From: Maratus speciosus
Lineage: Eukaryota > Arthropoda > Arachnida > Araneae > Salticidae
DNA: 64,000 bases
Direction: 5' to 3'
NCBI GenBank assembly: GCA_963932465.1
Contig: OZ010786.1
Location: 275,746,411-275,810,410 of the forward strand
The notes under the pieces were generated by a model. The model saw nothing but the letters and a program-made list of their open reading frames with translations. It did not search any database and had not been told where the DNA came from. The translations under genes were made by a program, and so were the position numbers. Position 1 is the stretch's first letter; each line of letters opens with the position of its first letter. Below are positions 22,801-33,949 of this stretch, piece by piece.

Positions 22801-23287
22801 AATTTGTTTCTCAATCTGGAATACCGGCTTCTTCTTGACTTTTACAGGAACTTTAACTTGGCTTAAAAATATTATTATTGTTATTATTATTATTATTACA
22901 TATGAAAGTCTCATAGTACTTTAAATTAAATAATCTTTGATTTCCAAAAAGAAAAATGTTGATGAGTTTATCCATTTAAACGCTACTTTATATGTCGCGC
23001 TGAATTTGTCTTAAAAATAAAATAAAATAAAATCACGATTAAGATTTGTAATATAATTTTAACTAACGAATAAATAATCGCAGTATAACAAAGAGATAAG
23101 GTAGCCTTGAAATCCATAATTAACATTTAATTATACACATAACAAACGAGCACCAGTTACACATACACAAGATACATTTTAGACTGTTCTATTTATATCA
23201 GAAAAATAAATTGGTGACATGACATTCTTTTCAAATGCCATCTAGTGGGTGAAATTCAAACTAAAAGATATTACACTTCTTCCCCTT

Positions 23288-24797
23288 TTAATATTTTAGA
23301 CGAGTAGAAGCTCTTCTGATTCTGGAAGATCTTCTAAGTATCTGTGGAGAAGAAGAAGAATTAGGTTTTCTTAAATTCAGCAGCATCAACAATGGAAATA
23401 TTGGAAACAGAAGGTTTTGGAAGTAATAAATCAGAGTCAGCTGGTTTAGGACTCGGGATATTACGATAATTTGAGTCAGCTGGTTTAGGACTTTGGGTAT
23501 TAGAATTATAAGAGTCACTTGGTGTAGGAACTAGAGTATTTGGGTCAACAGAGTCATCTGGTTGCAAATCTGCGATACTAGGCTGTATTGGTGGAGAAAC
23601 ACCTTGTTTCACAACTGCATTTTCACTTCTGAAATTTCCTATCTCACTTTCTTTAGAATTTGGATAATTAACTAAAGAAATCTCTGAGCCTACGTTAGTT
23701 ATTTGATCAACATGTTTTTTCCAAACATTCGAACCAACTTGAATTCTATAACGTAATTTTCCTTGTCTTTCCTTGTCCGTAATTCGACCAATTTTCCACT
23801 TGTCTTCTGGCGTATATTTCTTACAGCCACGGTCTGGTTAATTTGAAATTCTTTTATTTTGACTTTGGATTTTTTCGCATTTTGTTTATCATGAACAAAA
23901 TTTGTAACGCTTGGAACTATCAAATCTATTTTTGTTCTTATATGACATTTTAGAAATAAAGATGCAGATCCCTCTCCCGTTGAAACATGAGGCATATTTC
24001 TATATTGAAAAATGGAAGTTATTTAATTCCATTTGCAAAATCTCAAATTCTACAGTTATAAATTGTTTAACATTATCTGATACTAAAGAAATAGGAAAGC
24101 CGTATCATGAAAAAAGTGAAGAAAGACAAGTAACTGTATTTTCTTTAGTTGTACCAGGAACAATAAAAACTTCTGGCCATTTGCAATAAGCACTAACCAT
24201 TAAGAGAAGCATTTTTCCCATAACAGGGCCAAAATAATCTATATGAGTTCTTTGCAATGGAGCAGTAGGCCATTCCCAATGATGTGCATCTACCTTAGGA
24301 GGATTATTTTTCGAATCTACACAAATAGTACAAATTTGTGCAAGATCTTCAATTTCTTGGTCTATTCCTGGCCGCCATACAAAACTTCGAGTTAAAGCCC
24401 CCATTTCTACTATACCAAAATGACCGAAGTGTAATTATTTTAATACTTCATTTTTATGAATTTCTGGTACAACTAATCTACATCCTTTTAAAATACAACT
24501 ATGTTGAATAGTAAATTCTTGTTTACCGCTAAGAAGAAAATTTTTAGGAATTTCAGAACCAGAAATGAGGGGATGAAAAATTTGACGTAAAAAGGTATCA
24601 GAATTTGTAGCTGAAGCAAGAGAATAAGAAGTTAAATGCAAAAAAGAAAGTTGATTAATTTGAAGAAATTTAGATTCATTAATTACATCATTTGAATTAA
24701 ATTGTGCAAGGCGTGAAAGAGCATCAACATTTCCGTGTGTTCCGTTATTTTTTTTTATAACGGATATCATATTGAAACGTTTGCAAATGAACTGCAT
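23288..24797 (-). pseudogene. gypsy integrase and RNase H tail, fragmented
   Basis: Frames at 24435-24797 and 24105-24404 hold the zinc-binding region (ARSFVW-like SFVWRPGIDQEIEDLAQIC and CTICVDSKNNPP) and the first catalytic aspartate in RTHIDYFGPVMGKM. The next piece (23699-23995) has lost the second and third catalytic motifs and resumes after them with the C-terminal basic domain. The last frames carry the proline-rich tail, ending RRSSRIRRASTRLKY. A deletion or strong divergence near 24000-24100 removed much of the core. The first aspartate, altered in the 42-kb gypsy, is intact here. Confidence 0.85.
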
Positions 24798-24799
24798 AT

Positions 24800-26256
24800 T
24801 GTTGCATTATAGCAGCTGATAATACAGGAATACGTTTAGAAGGAGAAAAAATAGATACAAGAGGTTTACTGTCAGTAAGTAATGTAAATCTGTTACCATA
24901 CAAATACTGAAAAAGATTTCGTCACACCAAATATAATAGCTGGTGCATCTTAATCAACTTGACTATACCGTTTTTCTGCATTAGTCAAAGTTCTGAAAAC
25001 AAAACCAATAGGCTTTTCAGTGCTATTTGGCATCGCATGCAAAAGAACTGCAGAGTTACTATAATGAGAAGCATCATATGCTAAAATTAAAGGTAATTTA
25101 GTATTAAAGTGAGTAAGAACCTTTTCAGAAGCAAATTCTGTTTTTTGTACTTTTAAATGCTTGTTCACATGCAGAAGGCCATATAAATTTCAATTCTTCT
25201 TCAGCAAATTATTTAAGGGATGTGCGATTGTAAATAGGTTTTGTACAAACTTAGAATAATATGTAGCTAAGCCCAGAAAAGCTTTAACCTAAGATAGATT
25301 TACTGGTCTTGGGGCATTTAAAACAGCATCAGTTTTTTTCTTGGGTTTTATGAACGTCATTTTTCTCAACTTTATACCCTCAATAAGTTATCTCATTAGA
25401 CATAAAGAATGATTTTTCTTTATTTATCCTAATATTATATTCCAGTAATCTTTCCAATACTTGTTTTAATCGCTTTAAATGAATTTCATACGTTTCACCA
25501 GTAACCCAAATATCATCTATAAAAACTGTAACTCCCTCAATTCGTCTTAAAATATGCTAAATTTTTCTTTAACGTATAGCTGGAGAGCTAGTAAGACCCA
25601 TGGGTAACATAAGGAATTGGAATAATCCTTTTGGTGTATTAATTGTCAACAATTCTTGGGACATTTCATCTACAAGTAACTAAAGGTGAGCTTGATTTAA
25701 TTCAATTTTTGTAAAATATAAACACCACCCAATGCAGCTAACAAATTTTCTACTTTAGGTACTTTTCACTTTCAGAAATTTATTTAAAGTTACTTTAAAG
25801 TCACCAAATAAACGAATTTTCAAATTAGGCTTAACCATTGAACTATAGAAATTACCCACTTGCTATTAGTAACTGATTTTATTACACTTTCATCCTGTAA
25901 TCTTTGTAATTATTCGTTGATTGCTGCACGTAGTGCATAAGTTACTCTCCTAGCTTTGCAAAATATCAATGTAGCATCTTTTTGAAGATAAAGTTCATCT
26001 TCAAACCTTTTATTTCCCCAACCTTATCAGTAAACAAATCAGAAAAATTATATAATAATGCTTTTAAGTTATCAGAAGAATTTGCAATTTCGTTTACATA
26101 GACAGATTTCAAATTATGGGGAAAAATATCAAATTCAGATATCCAATCTCTACCAAATAATAATGGGAAATTATCTTCTTTTATCAGATATAATTTTAGC
26201 TTTTTAGTTTTATTCTCATAAGTTACTTTCACTTCAACGTAAACTATATGTTTCAA
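24800..26256 (-). pseudogene. gypsy reverse transcriptase region, heavily frameshifted
   Basis: Only short frames remain. LPLILAYDASHYSNSAVLLH (24950-25168) is the start of RNase H, where DAS holds an active-site acid. The RT core between 25200 and 25950 has no long frame, but codons for IFIDDI-like sequence and for KLPMGL-like sequence can be traced in shifting frames when compared with 42828-44063. The frame at 25966-26256 has LLFGRDWISEFDIFPHNLKS, the link between protease and RT. Decay is far beyond that of the second gypsy copy. Confidence 0.8.
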
Positions 26257-26501
26257 AATTCACCAGTTGCACTTTTTAACTGAACATCTGGAGGAAAAAA
26301 TTTGTAATTTGGAAAAATTCTACTAAATCTTTTTAAAAGAACTGCAGAAATTCCAGATCCAGTATCTAATTCCATATCAGCTCTTGTCTTGTTTTCAATG
26401 AAAACAGACCATTTAATATGAGTTGATCCTTTATCATGATTTACCGTTAAGACATCTACTCTATTTAAAACATTTACATGTTTCTGAGAATTTTTATGCA
26501 T
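26253..26501 (-). pseudogene. gypsy aspartic protease fragment
   Basis: FIENKTRADMELDTGSGISA contains the DTGSG active-site motif of retropepsins. It is followed by VLLKRFSRIFPNYKFFPPDV, equivalent to the frame at 44075-44377. The N-terminal side is cut by the MITE at 26511. Confidence 0.85.
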
Positions 26502-26510
26502 ACAAATTTT

Positions 26511-26794
26511 GGTACTTGTTAGTTATCCCGTCGACCAAATTACTGCCGCCAAATTGTAATATTAAAGGCCAATAATGGTTGGTCGTAAATGTCACATTCA
26601 CTTGATAACACGTGTTTACGTCATCAAGTGATTTTTCTTTCGCCGTTTTATTTGTATTTTTATTAATGTTATACTAATTTATTTGTTTTTCTTTTATTTA
26701 AAATAAAAATTAATTCAATTTGTATAATTTGGTGAGTGGTTTGGCGATTTATATAATTTAGCGAAAATGGTCGACGGGATAACTAACAAGTACC
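26511..26794. mobile_element. GTTATCCCGTCG-type MITE, clean copy with 8-bp duplication
   Basis: A 284-bp element with perfect 27-bp inverted ends (26511-26537 and 26768-26794, starting GGTACTTGTTAGTTATCCCG). It is flanked by CAAATTTT on both sides (26503-26510 and 26795-26802). The 8-bp duplication suggests hAT. It interrupts the gypsy gag/protease junction, so it is younger than that gypsy. Relatives lie at 17551-17796 and 36911-37172, and a terminal fragment at 32836. Confidence 0.93.
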
Positions 26795-26944
26795 CAAATT
26801 TTACCTAAATGCCCCTTTTTTACACAGGTTACAAGAAGCATTTGTAAATCTACTCAGTTCTACTGACTCAAATCTAATCAATTGGCGGGGCATGGTGGCG
26901 GATCCACCCTCCCCCGCCCTTAAAAAAATACTCTAGTTCTAAAA

Positions 26945-27490
26945 GTAGTCTCAGAATAAATCTGTTTGCACTAAAGCTTCTTGTTTATTATTTTCTAGAG
27001 TATTAATATAGTGAAATCGTCTACATGCTTAAATTGTATTTAAAAAAAAATTCTACACTAACACATAATTTTGAAATCATATTTGAGTTCTTCGATAAAT
27101 TTACCTTTGGATACCGAACGGGAAGACATTAAAATTCACTGCTACTTCAAACACTATAGCTTTACTACAGGAAAACTAACTCGTCAGTAACTCGTCGAAA
27201 ATAATCAGTAAATGGTCGGAAAATTAAATCGTCAGTAAAAGTCGCCGTAGAATAAATCTGTTTGCATCAGAGATTCTTGTTTATCATTTTCCATAATACT
27301 GATATGCTGAAATCGTCTACATGCTGAAATCGTATCAAAATTTAAAAATTTCAATATTAGCATCTAATTTTGAATTCATATTTGAGTTCTTTGGTAAATC
27401 TTACCTTTGGAGACTAAACAGCAAGTCATTAAAATTTATTGTTACTTCAAACATTATAGCTTTTCTGCAGGAAAAATAATTCCCAGTACT
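26945..27490 (+). repeat. Tandem duplication, roughly 300-bp unit, two copies
   Basis: AGAATAAATCTGTTTGCA occurs near 26953 and 27250. Both are followed by TCTTGTTTAT, GAAATCGTCTACATGCT, CATATTTGAGTTCTT, and ACTTCAAAC, A, TATAGCTTT in the same order. The copies differ by perhaps 15-20%. No ORF or inverted ends were found. Confidence 0.85.
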
Positions 27491-28444
27491 TGTAAATTAA
27501 TTCGAGATTAAGTAAGTTTTATGTTGTTTATTTTATATCACTGGTGTGAGCTCTTAAATATTTACATTGTAAGGACGATCGTTTAGACCGTTAAGTTAAG
27601 ACATTTAAAATTAAATTTTCAGATGATATGGTATCAAAACAAAGCGCTTACTAAAATTCGTTATTTTGTTATTTCGTTTGCGGTATCAAAGTAAGTAAAT
27701 ATTTTCCATTTTTCTGAATCGAGATGTTAATTTTTCGTTTGGATTGTAATGAACATCCTATTTTAATCCGTAAAAGAAATTTTTACAAAAGATTTTTTGA
27801 ATAACGGTTAAAAATCAGTAGAATAGTAACATATAATCTACTGATTTCATTTATATATTTTGATTTGCGCATAAGCTTTTAAACAGCCTATAGAAATTCT
27901 AAAATATTATTTAACATTTTAACATACTATATTTGACAACTTTCGCATTGAATATTGTAAAAGTTGTTGATTGATGCATTAGCCCTTATAAATGGAGATA
28001 ATTATTTATAGAACCAAATTACATTTGCTATTATTCTTAACTTATCGCTTTCGTAATTTTAACAAATGCGTATATTCAAGAAAAAACAATAACATTAAGT
28101 CTGTGAAAATATTATCACATATTTGAATTTGTATTTTTATATATTTAAACACAAGAGCATTAAATATTGCCTAATTAGGCACATGGGACTCCTCAACACA
28201 ACAGATGCTAACGAGCAAGCATTAAATACAAATTATAAAGCAAAGTATTTTAATTGACAATCATCTTCGTGTCTGTTGGAGAATTCGAATTCAGCCTGTA
28301 ACTCTGATAGAAATCAGTGGGAAGCAATTTAATAAAGCTTAGAATATATCGAGACATTAACAATTTCTGCATAGATAAGAATTAACCTTAATTACTTTTT
28401 AATGACTTTATCGATTGTTTGTTTGGAAAGTTTCATCAACGTAA
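27491..28444. other. AT-rich stretch, nothing recognised
   Basis: No ORF of interest, no inverted ends, and no repeat partner that I noticed. Together with 18.3-19.1 kb this is the best candidate for plain non-repetitive background in the window. Confidence 0.5.
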
Positions 28445-28452
28445 ATTTTAAT

Positions 28453-28620
28453 AGGGTTCGAAGCATATAGGAGTAATTTTATTGTTCCTAACAGTATCCC
28501 CAATCAATAATCTTTGGGGAATTTTTTTTTTAACATACGCAAAAGAAACATATCATGGCGATAATTGTTTCGAAATAGGGGTGGGATTAATAAAACTTCT
28601 ACCGTATGCTTCGAACCCTG
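28453..28620. mobile_element. 168-bp hAT-type MITE
   Basis: Left end AGGGTTCGAAGCATA and right end TATGCTTCGAACCCTG are flanked by a perfect 8-bp repeat ATTTTAAT (28445-28452 and 28621-28628). The right end has the final G of CCCTG, while the left lacks the matching C, so one base was lost. The interior contains an A/T run and no ORF. Confidence 0.88.
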
Positions 28621-28628
28621 ATTTTAAT

Positions 28629-29392
28629 GAAAATTATACTTTAATGTATTGCTGTTACTTTTCCTAAAAGATGTCGTAAATAAAAATTAAGAATGATAAG
28701 AAAAGATTTTTCAGAATATTACCTATGGCTATTACAAGCATTAATGCCTATTTTTATTGCAGTTTACAGAATTACCGAAGTATTTAAAAAAAAATAATAA
28801 CCATGTTTAATGTTGATTCCTAACATTAATCAAGAATTAATATTCTTTTTTTTTCTTTTTCTTTTCTTTTTTTTTTACTTTACAATTATGTTTGTATGTG
28901 ACAGTCAAATCTCGTGATTCATTAATCATTCACTTCCTGCTGACATAGAGCTTTAAAATTCGGAATATATATATATATTCCTAAGAGTCAATACATAGAC
29001 TGGACATTGATTTCTAAAAATTCGATTCCTAAGAGGGGGCAACGGGGGAGGGGGGGGGGAACTTTACTTAAGGTTTACTCAATTATAGTTCGATTTCCTA
29101 TGAAGAAATCAGTATCAGCTTCAACAATGAGTATTTGTTGAAAAGTAATAATGACAGGGTTACCACAATAGTGCCAAAGTTTGGCCAACTTGGCTAAATA
29201 TCGTTAAATTTTGCGATAAAGATAAGTTGCCATATATGAAGCCAACTTGGCGATATCTGGTTAATTTGACGAAATTCCCGTTTATATATATCAATCTTCC
29301 ATATCCGAGCTCACAGCAATTTAATTTAAAGTCCGCGCATTTAAGTGTTTTCAAGACTTTTCTACTTTTTAGTGCATTTAAAAAAATATATA
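28629..29392. other. Spacer with simple repeats
   Basis: A TTTTTCTTTTCT run is near 28848-28876, a TA run near 28967-28979, and a G-rich run near 29035-29062 (GGGGGCAACGGGGGAGGGGG). An inverted pair of ORFs around 29160-29424 overlaps and shows no domain. The CCAACTTGGC words resemble motifs of repeat P but I could not align them. Confidence 0.5.
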
Positions 29393-29699
29393 CAGTGGCG
29401 ATCAAAAGTTTCCGGACAGCATAAAATTTTGGGTTAATTTGTAAGTATACCTATATGAAGAGGAATCACAAAGTGATACTTATGCACTTTATTGACATAA
29501 TAGTTAGGAACATATTTAAGGAATAAAAATTAAATATCAATAAATTTAATTGACAAAATTAATTACAAAAGAAAACGCATGTTCTCAAATGTTTCCGGCC
29601 ACCTTGGCAAGTTTGGAAAAAAAATTGTGTTATAACAGAAAATGACAGTGATCAACAATATCTACAATCAGTATTTTGTGTTCGTACATTTAAGAATAA

Positions 29700-30660
29700 G
29701 TACTGCGGCGCAGCGACGTGGCATCGATTCAAAGAACGGTTAAAAATCGTTTATGGTAAGTTTTTCCACGGTTTTTGCAATTTTTAGAAAAATTCTCGCA
29801 CACGTTTTCAAGTTCGTTACAAAGATTTTCTATCGTTTTCTGATCTGGTGATTAGGCTGCCCATTTCAAAAGCGGAATTTTTTTCGTTCTAAAGCCACTG
29901 CTTGACGAGCTTGCATGTATGATTTGGGTTGTTATCATGCTGAAACAAATAGTTGCGACCGTAATTTTATCTCCAATAAGGCAGCAAATAATCTTACAAG
30001 ATATCTTTATATATTGCACCATTCATCTTGCAGAAAATTTCAACTAACGGACCGACACATTTTCCAGTAACTGCCCCCACACTATGACTTGCCCTCTGCC
30101 CTACTTTATTGTAGAAATAACATATCCCGAATCTTATCTTTTGTTTTTAGTCATCGGACGTAGTGTCTGCCATCATTCCCCAAAAAGATTGAACTTAGAT
30201 TCATCGAAAAATTGTACTTTTTTCCAGTTTACGTTTGACCAGTCTTTGTGTTCCTTGGCAAACGCCAGTCGGTCCCCTCTGATTCTTTTTTACTTATGAA
30301 AGATTTTTTAACACCGATTCTTCCATAAAGTCCTACGTCGCGTAAGCGTCTTGACACGGTAGACCGGCTTATTACAACTATATTTTAACACCATAAATCG
30401 AGGGGAATTGCAACGGAATTTCGCGGGTCATCAACTGCTTTTCTCCTGATAAATCTGTCCATACGAATGGTCATTTTCCGGGGTCTCCCGGACCGTGCCA
30501 TGTCCTGAAGGCCATGACCATCATTATAATTTTTTAAAATATCGTTCACAGTAAATTTTCCGATCGATAACTTTGCCGCAATCTCACGAGAGGATTGGCC
30601 CTTTAGAGACAAACAAACCACTCGTTTACGAACAATAATTAATGAACTTTTAATTTTTGA
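29700..30660 (-). pseudogene. Tc1 transposase, frameshifted
   Basis: The N-terminal helix-turn-helix is in the open frame 30385-30621 (SLKGQSSREIAAKLSIGKFT and ARSGRPRKMT, the latter a GRPR hook). Further left, in other frames, are FFDESKFNLFG (about 30190-30215, first acid), HDNNPNHTCKLVKQW (about 29905-29940, second acid) and SPDQKTIENLCNELENVCE (about 29800-29850, third acid). This is the usual D-D-D/E layout of Tc1. At least two frameshifts separate the pieces, so no full protein can be made. The HTH frame begins within the family's usual N-terminus; the true start is not clear. Confidence 0.88.
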
Positions 30661-30799
30661 ATTTCAAATACGTTAGTCACGTTGATTAATTAACAAACAC
30701 GGTCCAAAAGACACTTTACCGATAGCAAAAACTAAGGAATGAAGAATGGCCGGAAACTTTTGCACGCGCGGATTTTGAATTCCTCCCCTTTGCACCAAA

Positions 30800-31052
30800 C
30801 ATCTTTAGTATCCAATAAAAATGATCGCGTGGTCAGAGGTCATTTGCTGTGCCACACAAAGCATTACATCTCCAATGGACGCTGAATATTTGCTCGTGCC
30901 ATCCTACTTGTGCCACGCAAATCATTACATCTCCAATGGACGGTGTGTATTTGCTCGTGCCATCTTACTTCTGCCACGCAATTCATTCTTTTCCCTTCCT
31001 GCCGCCCATTGTCGCGAGAGGGGTTCATACCTCGGCGGCCAGGATCAGTGAT

Positions 31053-31091
<39 letters not shown>

Positions 31092-31440
31092 TTTTACTTT
31101 AAATGTTCTTATACTCCCGCCCTCTGTCGCGAGTAGGCGTTTTCCTGGCGGGAAGGCATTCGCCTAATTTTTGTAAAACCACTTTGTTCTTTTTCAAATA
31201 AATTCTGGGTTCTGTGGTCGGTGGTGCATAGACTCCCTTGGCGGGTGAGCGTCGCCCCTTGAGCCTTTTGTGTTTGTCCGTCTGCATACGGCCGGACAGG
31301 GCTGGACTCACTAACGAGCCCCAGCGTGTCGGGGAACATACCGGGAGAGACGTTAAGCTCTAAGGGGCAGGCCTAGCCGGCCCTGAGCAGTCTCTCTTAG
31401 GCTGCCTAACTTTTGGACCAATTGTTCTTCGTCTTCGCTG
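30800..31440. mobile_element. GC-richer insertion with 61-bp tandem repeats and (TTA)n(TTTA)n
   Basis: GCCACACAAAG, GCCACGCAAAT and GCCACGCAATT start units exactly 61 bp apart (30851, 30912, 30973), each with CATTACATCTCCAATGGAC or its remnant. A TTA/TTTA microsatellite follows (31048-31096). Then comes GC-rich sequence with CCGGGAGAGACGTTAAGCTC and GGCAGGCCTAGCCGGCCCTG. Composition and layout suggest the 3' part of a non-LTR retrotransposon, but I found no reverse transcriptase, tail or target duplication. The small ORFs on both strands look like chance frames. Confidence 0.55.
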
Positions 31441-31730
31441 AAACGTTCTGGCAAACAAATCAAAGAAACTAACTGGCCGGAAACTTTTGACCGCCACTGT
31501 ATATATGCTACAGTTCTGTGAATTTTAATGAAAGAATGTTTAATTTTTTAAGCATTTATATTTATTATTTTTTATCTCTTAATAGACTATGGTAATCACT
31601 AATAATTTTCACCGTTTTTGTTATCACTGTTTATAAATTTCTCTTGTAATTTACAATTTATAAAATTTTGAAACAGTTAAACTTATTCTCATTTTTGCAT
31701 TTTTTTACGTTTTTTTTTACAATAACATAT

Positions 31731-32836
31731 CCAAACTAGGGGGCTCTGCCCCCTACAAGCTACGCTCGCCAATCCCCGCTCAGACACTCCAGAATTTAAT
31801 AACACGCTAATCTGATGGGTTTTAGAAATATGAGAGAAGATTGAATTATACTGAAAAAAGCTGTGAAGATCTCCTTGTAAACGGGTTTCCATTCAATTCC
31901 CTTTGATTACAAAAATTTAAGGCCGAATCAGTTGCTGTTAAGACATCCGATGGTTGTTTTCCTGTTTGATTAAAGAGGATCAGTTAAACATTTGAAAAGA
32001 AGCTAAAATAAAATGAATTAAGTATACAGAGTCTTTGTCTCCCGGTATTTTAAAACACTCTATAACAATAGCCTAAGTCATGTGACTATTATCAACAGTT
32101 CTGGACGGATGACTTCGCTTTTTATACTCTCGGTGCCATTTTGGTATTTTAATATTAGCCAGGCATAGGTGATAAGTCGCCAAATATTGTTCTATCGCCT
32201 TCATTTCATCTATATTATAATAGTTCAAGTCATCAACTGCCATAAACAAATACGGTCTGATCCCTTCGCCTTTCATATGAAAGTTTAGCACAAATGTCAT
32301 ATACGCCCAATATTGGAGCGATTTTTTTCCGACGCCAATTTGAGGAAAGCATCAACAGCATAAACAACAACATCCGGCTTACCATATCAAGTAAAATAAC
32401 GATACTTTGGCGCCAGTTAAGTACCCGTTGCATATATGACATTTGGTGTCAGAAAAAATATCGCGCCAATATGGGGCCGTATATAACATCTGAGCCGAAA
32501 GTTTTCCATTTTGATTAAAAAATTAATTTTTTTTTTCGAATAAAACTACATAAAAGTTCCATGGTCGCAAAGAATTCTTGGTGCTGTTACGCTAGCCGGG
32601 TGCAAATCGCGCCAATAGCTTTTTTTTCAACTCGCCAATTAGCATTTTTTTTATTTTTCGAGTGCTAAATTAAAGCATTGATTTGAAGTTGAAATTAAAT
32701 GTCATGGTTTGTTGCATTATTTAATATTTGCCCAGATGTCATATACGCACCGCAGGTTTGGCGTGACTTTTTTTTTTTTTTACGAAAATTTGGCGGAAAC
32801 TTCGTTTTCGAATACCAGTTACATATGTATTTTTGG
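31731..32836 (-). repeat. Composite repeat P, copy 2
   Basis: Same order and orientation as 16498-17550. It opens with the hairpin CTAGGGGGCTCTGCCCCCTA and CAAGCTACGCTCGCCAATCC. On the minus strand the element ends GGGGGCAGAGCCCCCTAG followed by T, which looks like a Helitron-type CTAG/T terminus with a stem-loop. It stops where a GTTATCCCGTCG-type MITE terminus begins (GGTACTACTTAACC at 32836). Confidence 0.7.
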
Positions 32837-33000
32837 TACTACTTAACCGACATATATGGTATAAAATACCGTATACCGTATTATTATATTTAATATTTAA
32901 TATACGGTAATATTTAATACCGTATTTTATGTATACGGTATATACCGTATACATAAAATAGGGTTATGTATGGTATAGGGTTATGTATGGAATAGTATAT
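32837..33000. repeat. TACGGTAT palindrome cluster
   Basis: At least four TACGGTAT or ATACCGTA words lie within 100 bp, including the palindrome GTATACGGTATATACCGTAT. A related cluster is at about 36850-36920 (TACGGTAATTATTACCGTAA). Both sit at the edge of a GTTATCCCGTCG-type MITE end. Confidence 0.75.
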
Positions 33001-33161
33001 CAGATAAACTGCCACCACGGCTTTCCTGGCACATATGCACTTTATCGTTGGCATTTTCAATGACCGTTATTGCATAAATGTAGCAGAATTTCGTTGATAA
33101 AGGGCTCAATTGTCTCCTTCAAGGCGTGAGTGGTCGTAGAATTGTTCGCATAAACATTAGA

Positions 33162-33208
<47 letters not shown>

Positions 33209-33530
33209 AAAGAAAAGAAGAAAGGTTCAACGGCGTTAAATCCCATGATCTGAGTGACCAATTCTGATCATCAGAACCGGAAATTACACTACCAGGAAAT
33301 GTCTCATCCAGTAATTGAATTGTTTGTTAGGCTGTATGACAAGTGGCAATGTCTTATTGAATCCACATGTTGTCAACATGTCGTCCATTTCTTGCTATTT
33401 AGGAATAAATGGCGCAAAATTCAAATCTTGCGTCAATTTTGGGACAACCAGGAAATTCGCGGAGGCTATTTACCCGATATGCTATTCCATAGATAACCTT
33501 ATAGTGTATACCTTATGAATCAATAAAACA
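32990..33530 (-). pseudogene. mariner-family transposase C-terminal remnant
   Basis: In shifting minus-strand frames one reads QNWSLRSWDLTPLN (the PRSPDLTPLD motif with the third aspartate), YANNSTTTHALKETIEPFIN (the usual NNPKTLQALKENI stretch), and near 33010-33050 CQESRGGSLSDI, the typical C-terminus of these proteins. A 44-base A run (33163-33206) lies within the stretch, where the plus-strand poly(A) breaks the frame. No inverted ends were identified. The two plus-strand ORFs at 33254-33518 are antisense readings of this remnant. Confidence 0.75.
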
Positions 33531-33949
33531 TTTACAATTTTTAATTATAAACCTGTGTTTTCTATCAAAATTACTTTTGAGTGAATTTTGGGGTAGCCTT
33601 TAGATGTGTATAACACGTGATATCAGTAGATCGCAGATGATAGTAAAATCAGTCTCCAAACATTTTTACTAGTAGTACTTTATCCTTTCTCTAGTAGCAA
33701 ACCAATATTGGTTAAATTGGAACCTAATATTATATTTATCGAAAGTTTTTTCAAAGAAATATCATTATTGGTTAATTATTCGCTTTACATTGGAAACATA
33801 GTCAATTGAGTGGAGTGGTAGTATTGAAAAAAAAAATTGTCTTTACGTCGTCGGATATAATAGAAATGAAGAGCTGAAATATTTGCCTTTATTGTTGCAA
33901 TATTGGCAAAAATGAACACCCCTCATTGTTGGGGAAATTGTTTTCATTA
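33531..33949. other. Spacer, nothing recognised
   Basis: AT-rich sequence between the mariner remnant and the next AACACTTTCC unit. No inverted ends or ORF with a domain. Confidence 0.4.

Larger units (their letters stand above)
23045..26880 (-). mobile_element. gypsy LTR retrotransposon, truncated and decayed
   Basis: Minus-strand gypsy order is visible: gag remnant (26803-26870), protease, reverse transcriptase, RNase H, integrase, C-terminal tail, purine tract AAAAGGGGAAGAAG, then an LTR starting TGTAATATC on the sense strand (right edge 23275). The protein pieces resemble those of the gypsy at 40927-47386, so the two belong to one lineage. The 5' LTR and most of gag are missing. The sequence is cut near 26880, next to a CCACCCTCCCCCGCCC block. 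A MITE sits at 26511-26794. The left edge of the LTR is a guess. Confidence 0.85.
29393..31499 (-). mobile_element. Tc1-type transposon with double binding sites and an insertion
   Basis: The ends CAGTGGCGATCAAAAGTTTC (29393) and GAAACTTTTGACCGCCACTG (31499) are flanked by TA. A second, inner copy of the end motif lies at each side: ATGTTTCCGGCCACC near 29588 and GGCCGGAAACTTTTGCACG near 30747. This is the IR/DR arrangement known for several Tc1 elements. The inner-outer distance is about 195 bp on the left but over 700 bp on the right, because a foreign GC-richer segment (about 30800-31440) entered between the two sites. The transposase on the minus strand is broken. Confidence 0.88.

Noticed and set aside
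23911..24189. 92-codon plus-strand ORF
   Set aside because: Antisense reading of the gypsy integrase remnant.
28453..28620. tRNA-like or SINE B-box because of GGTTCGAAGC
   Set aside because: No A-box or cloverleaf; the motif is the end of an inverted-repeat MITE with an 8-bp duplication.
30821..31339. Overlapping ORFs around the 61-bp repeats
   Set aside because: The peptide repeats follow the DNA repeats in all frames, and a microsatellite gives runs of I and Y.
33254..33518. 80- and 67-codon plus-strand ORFs
   Set aside because: They are antisense to the mariner-type remnant, whose motifs are readable on the minus strand.
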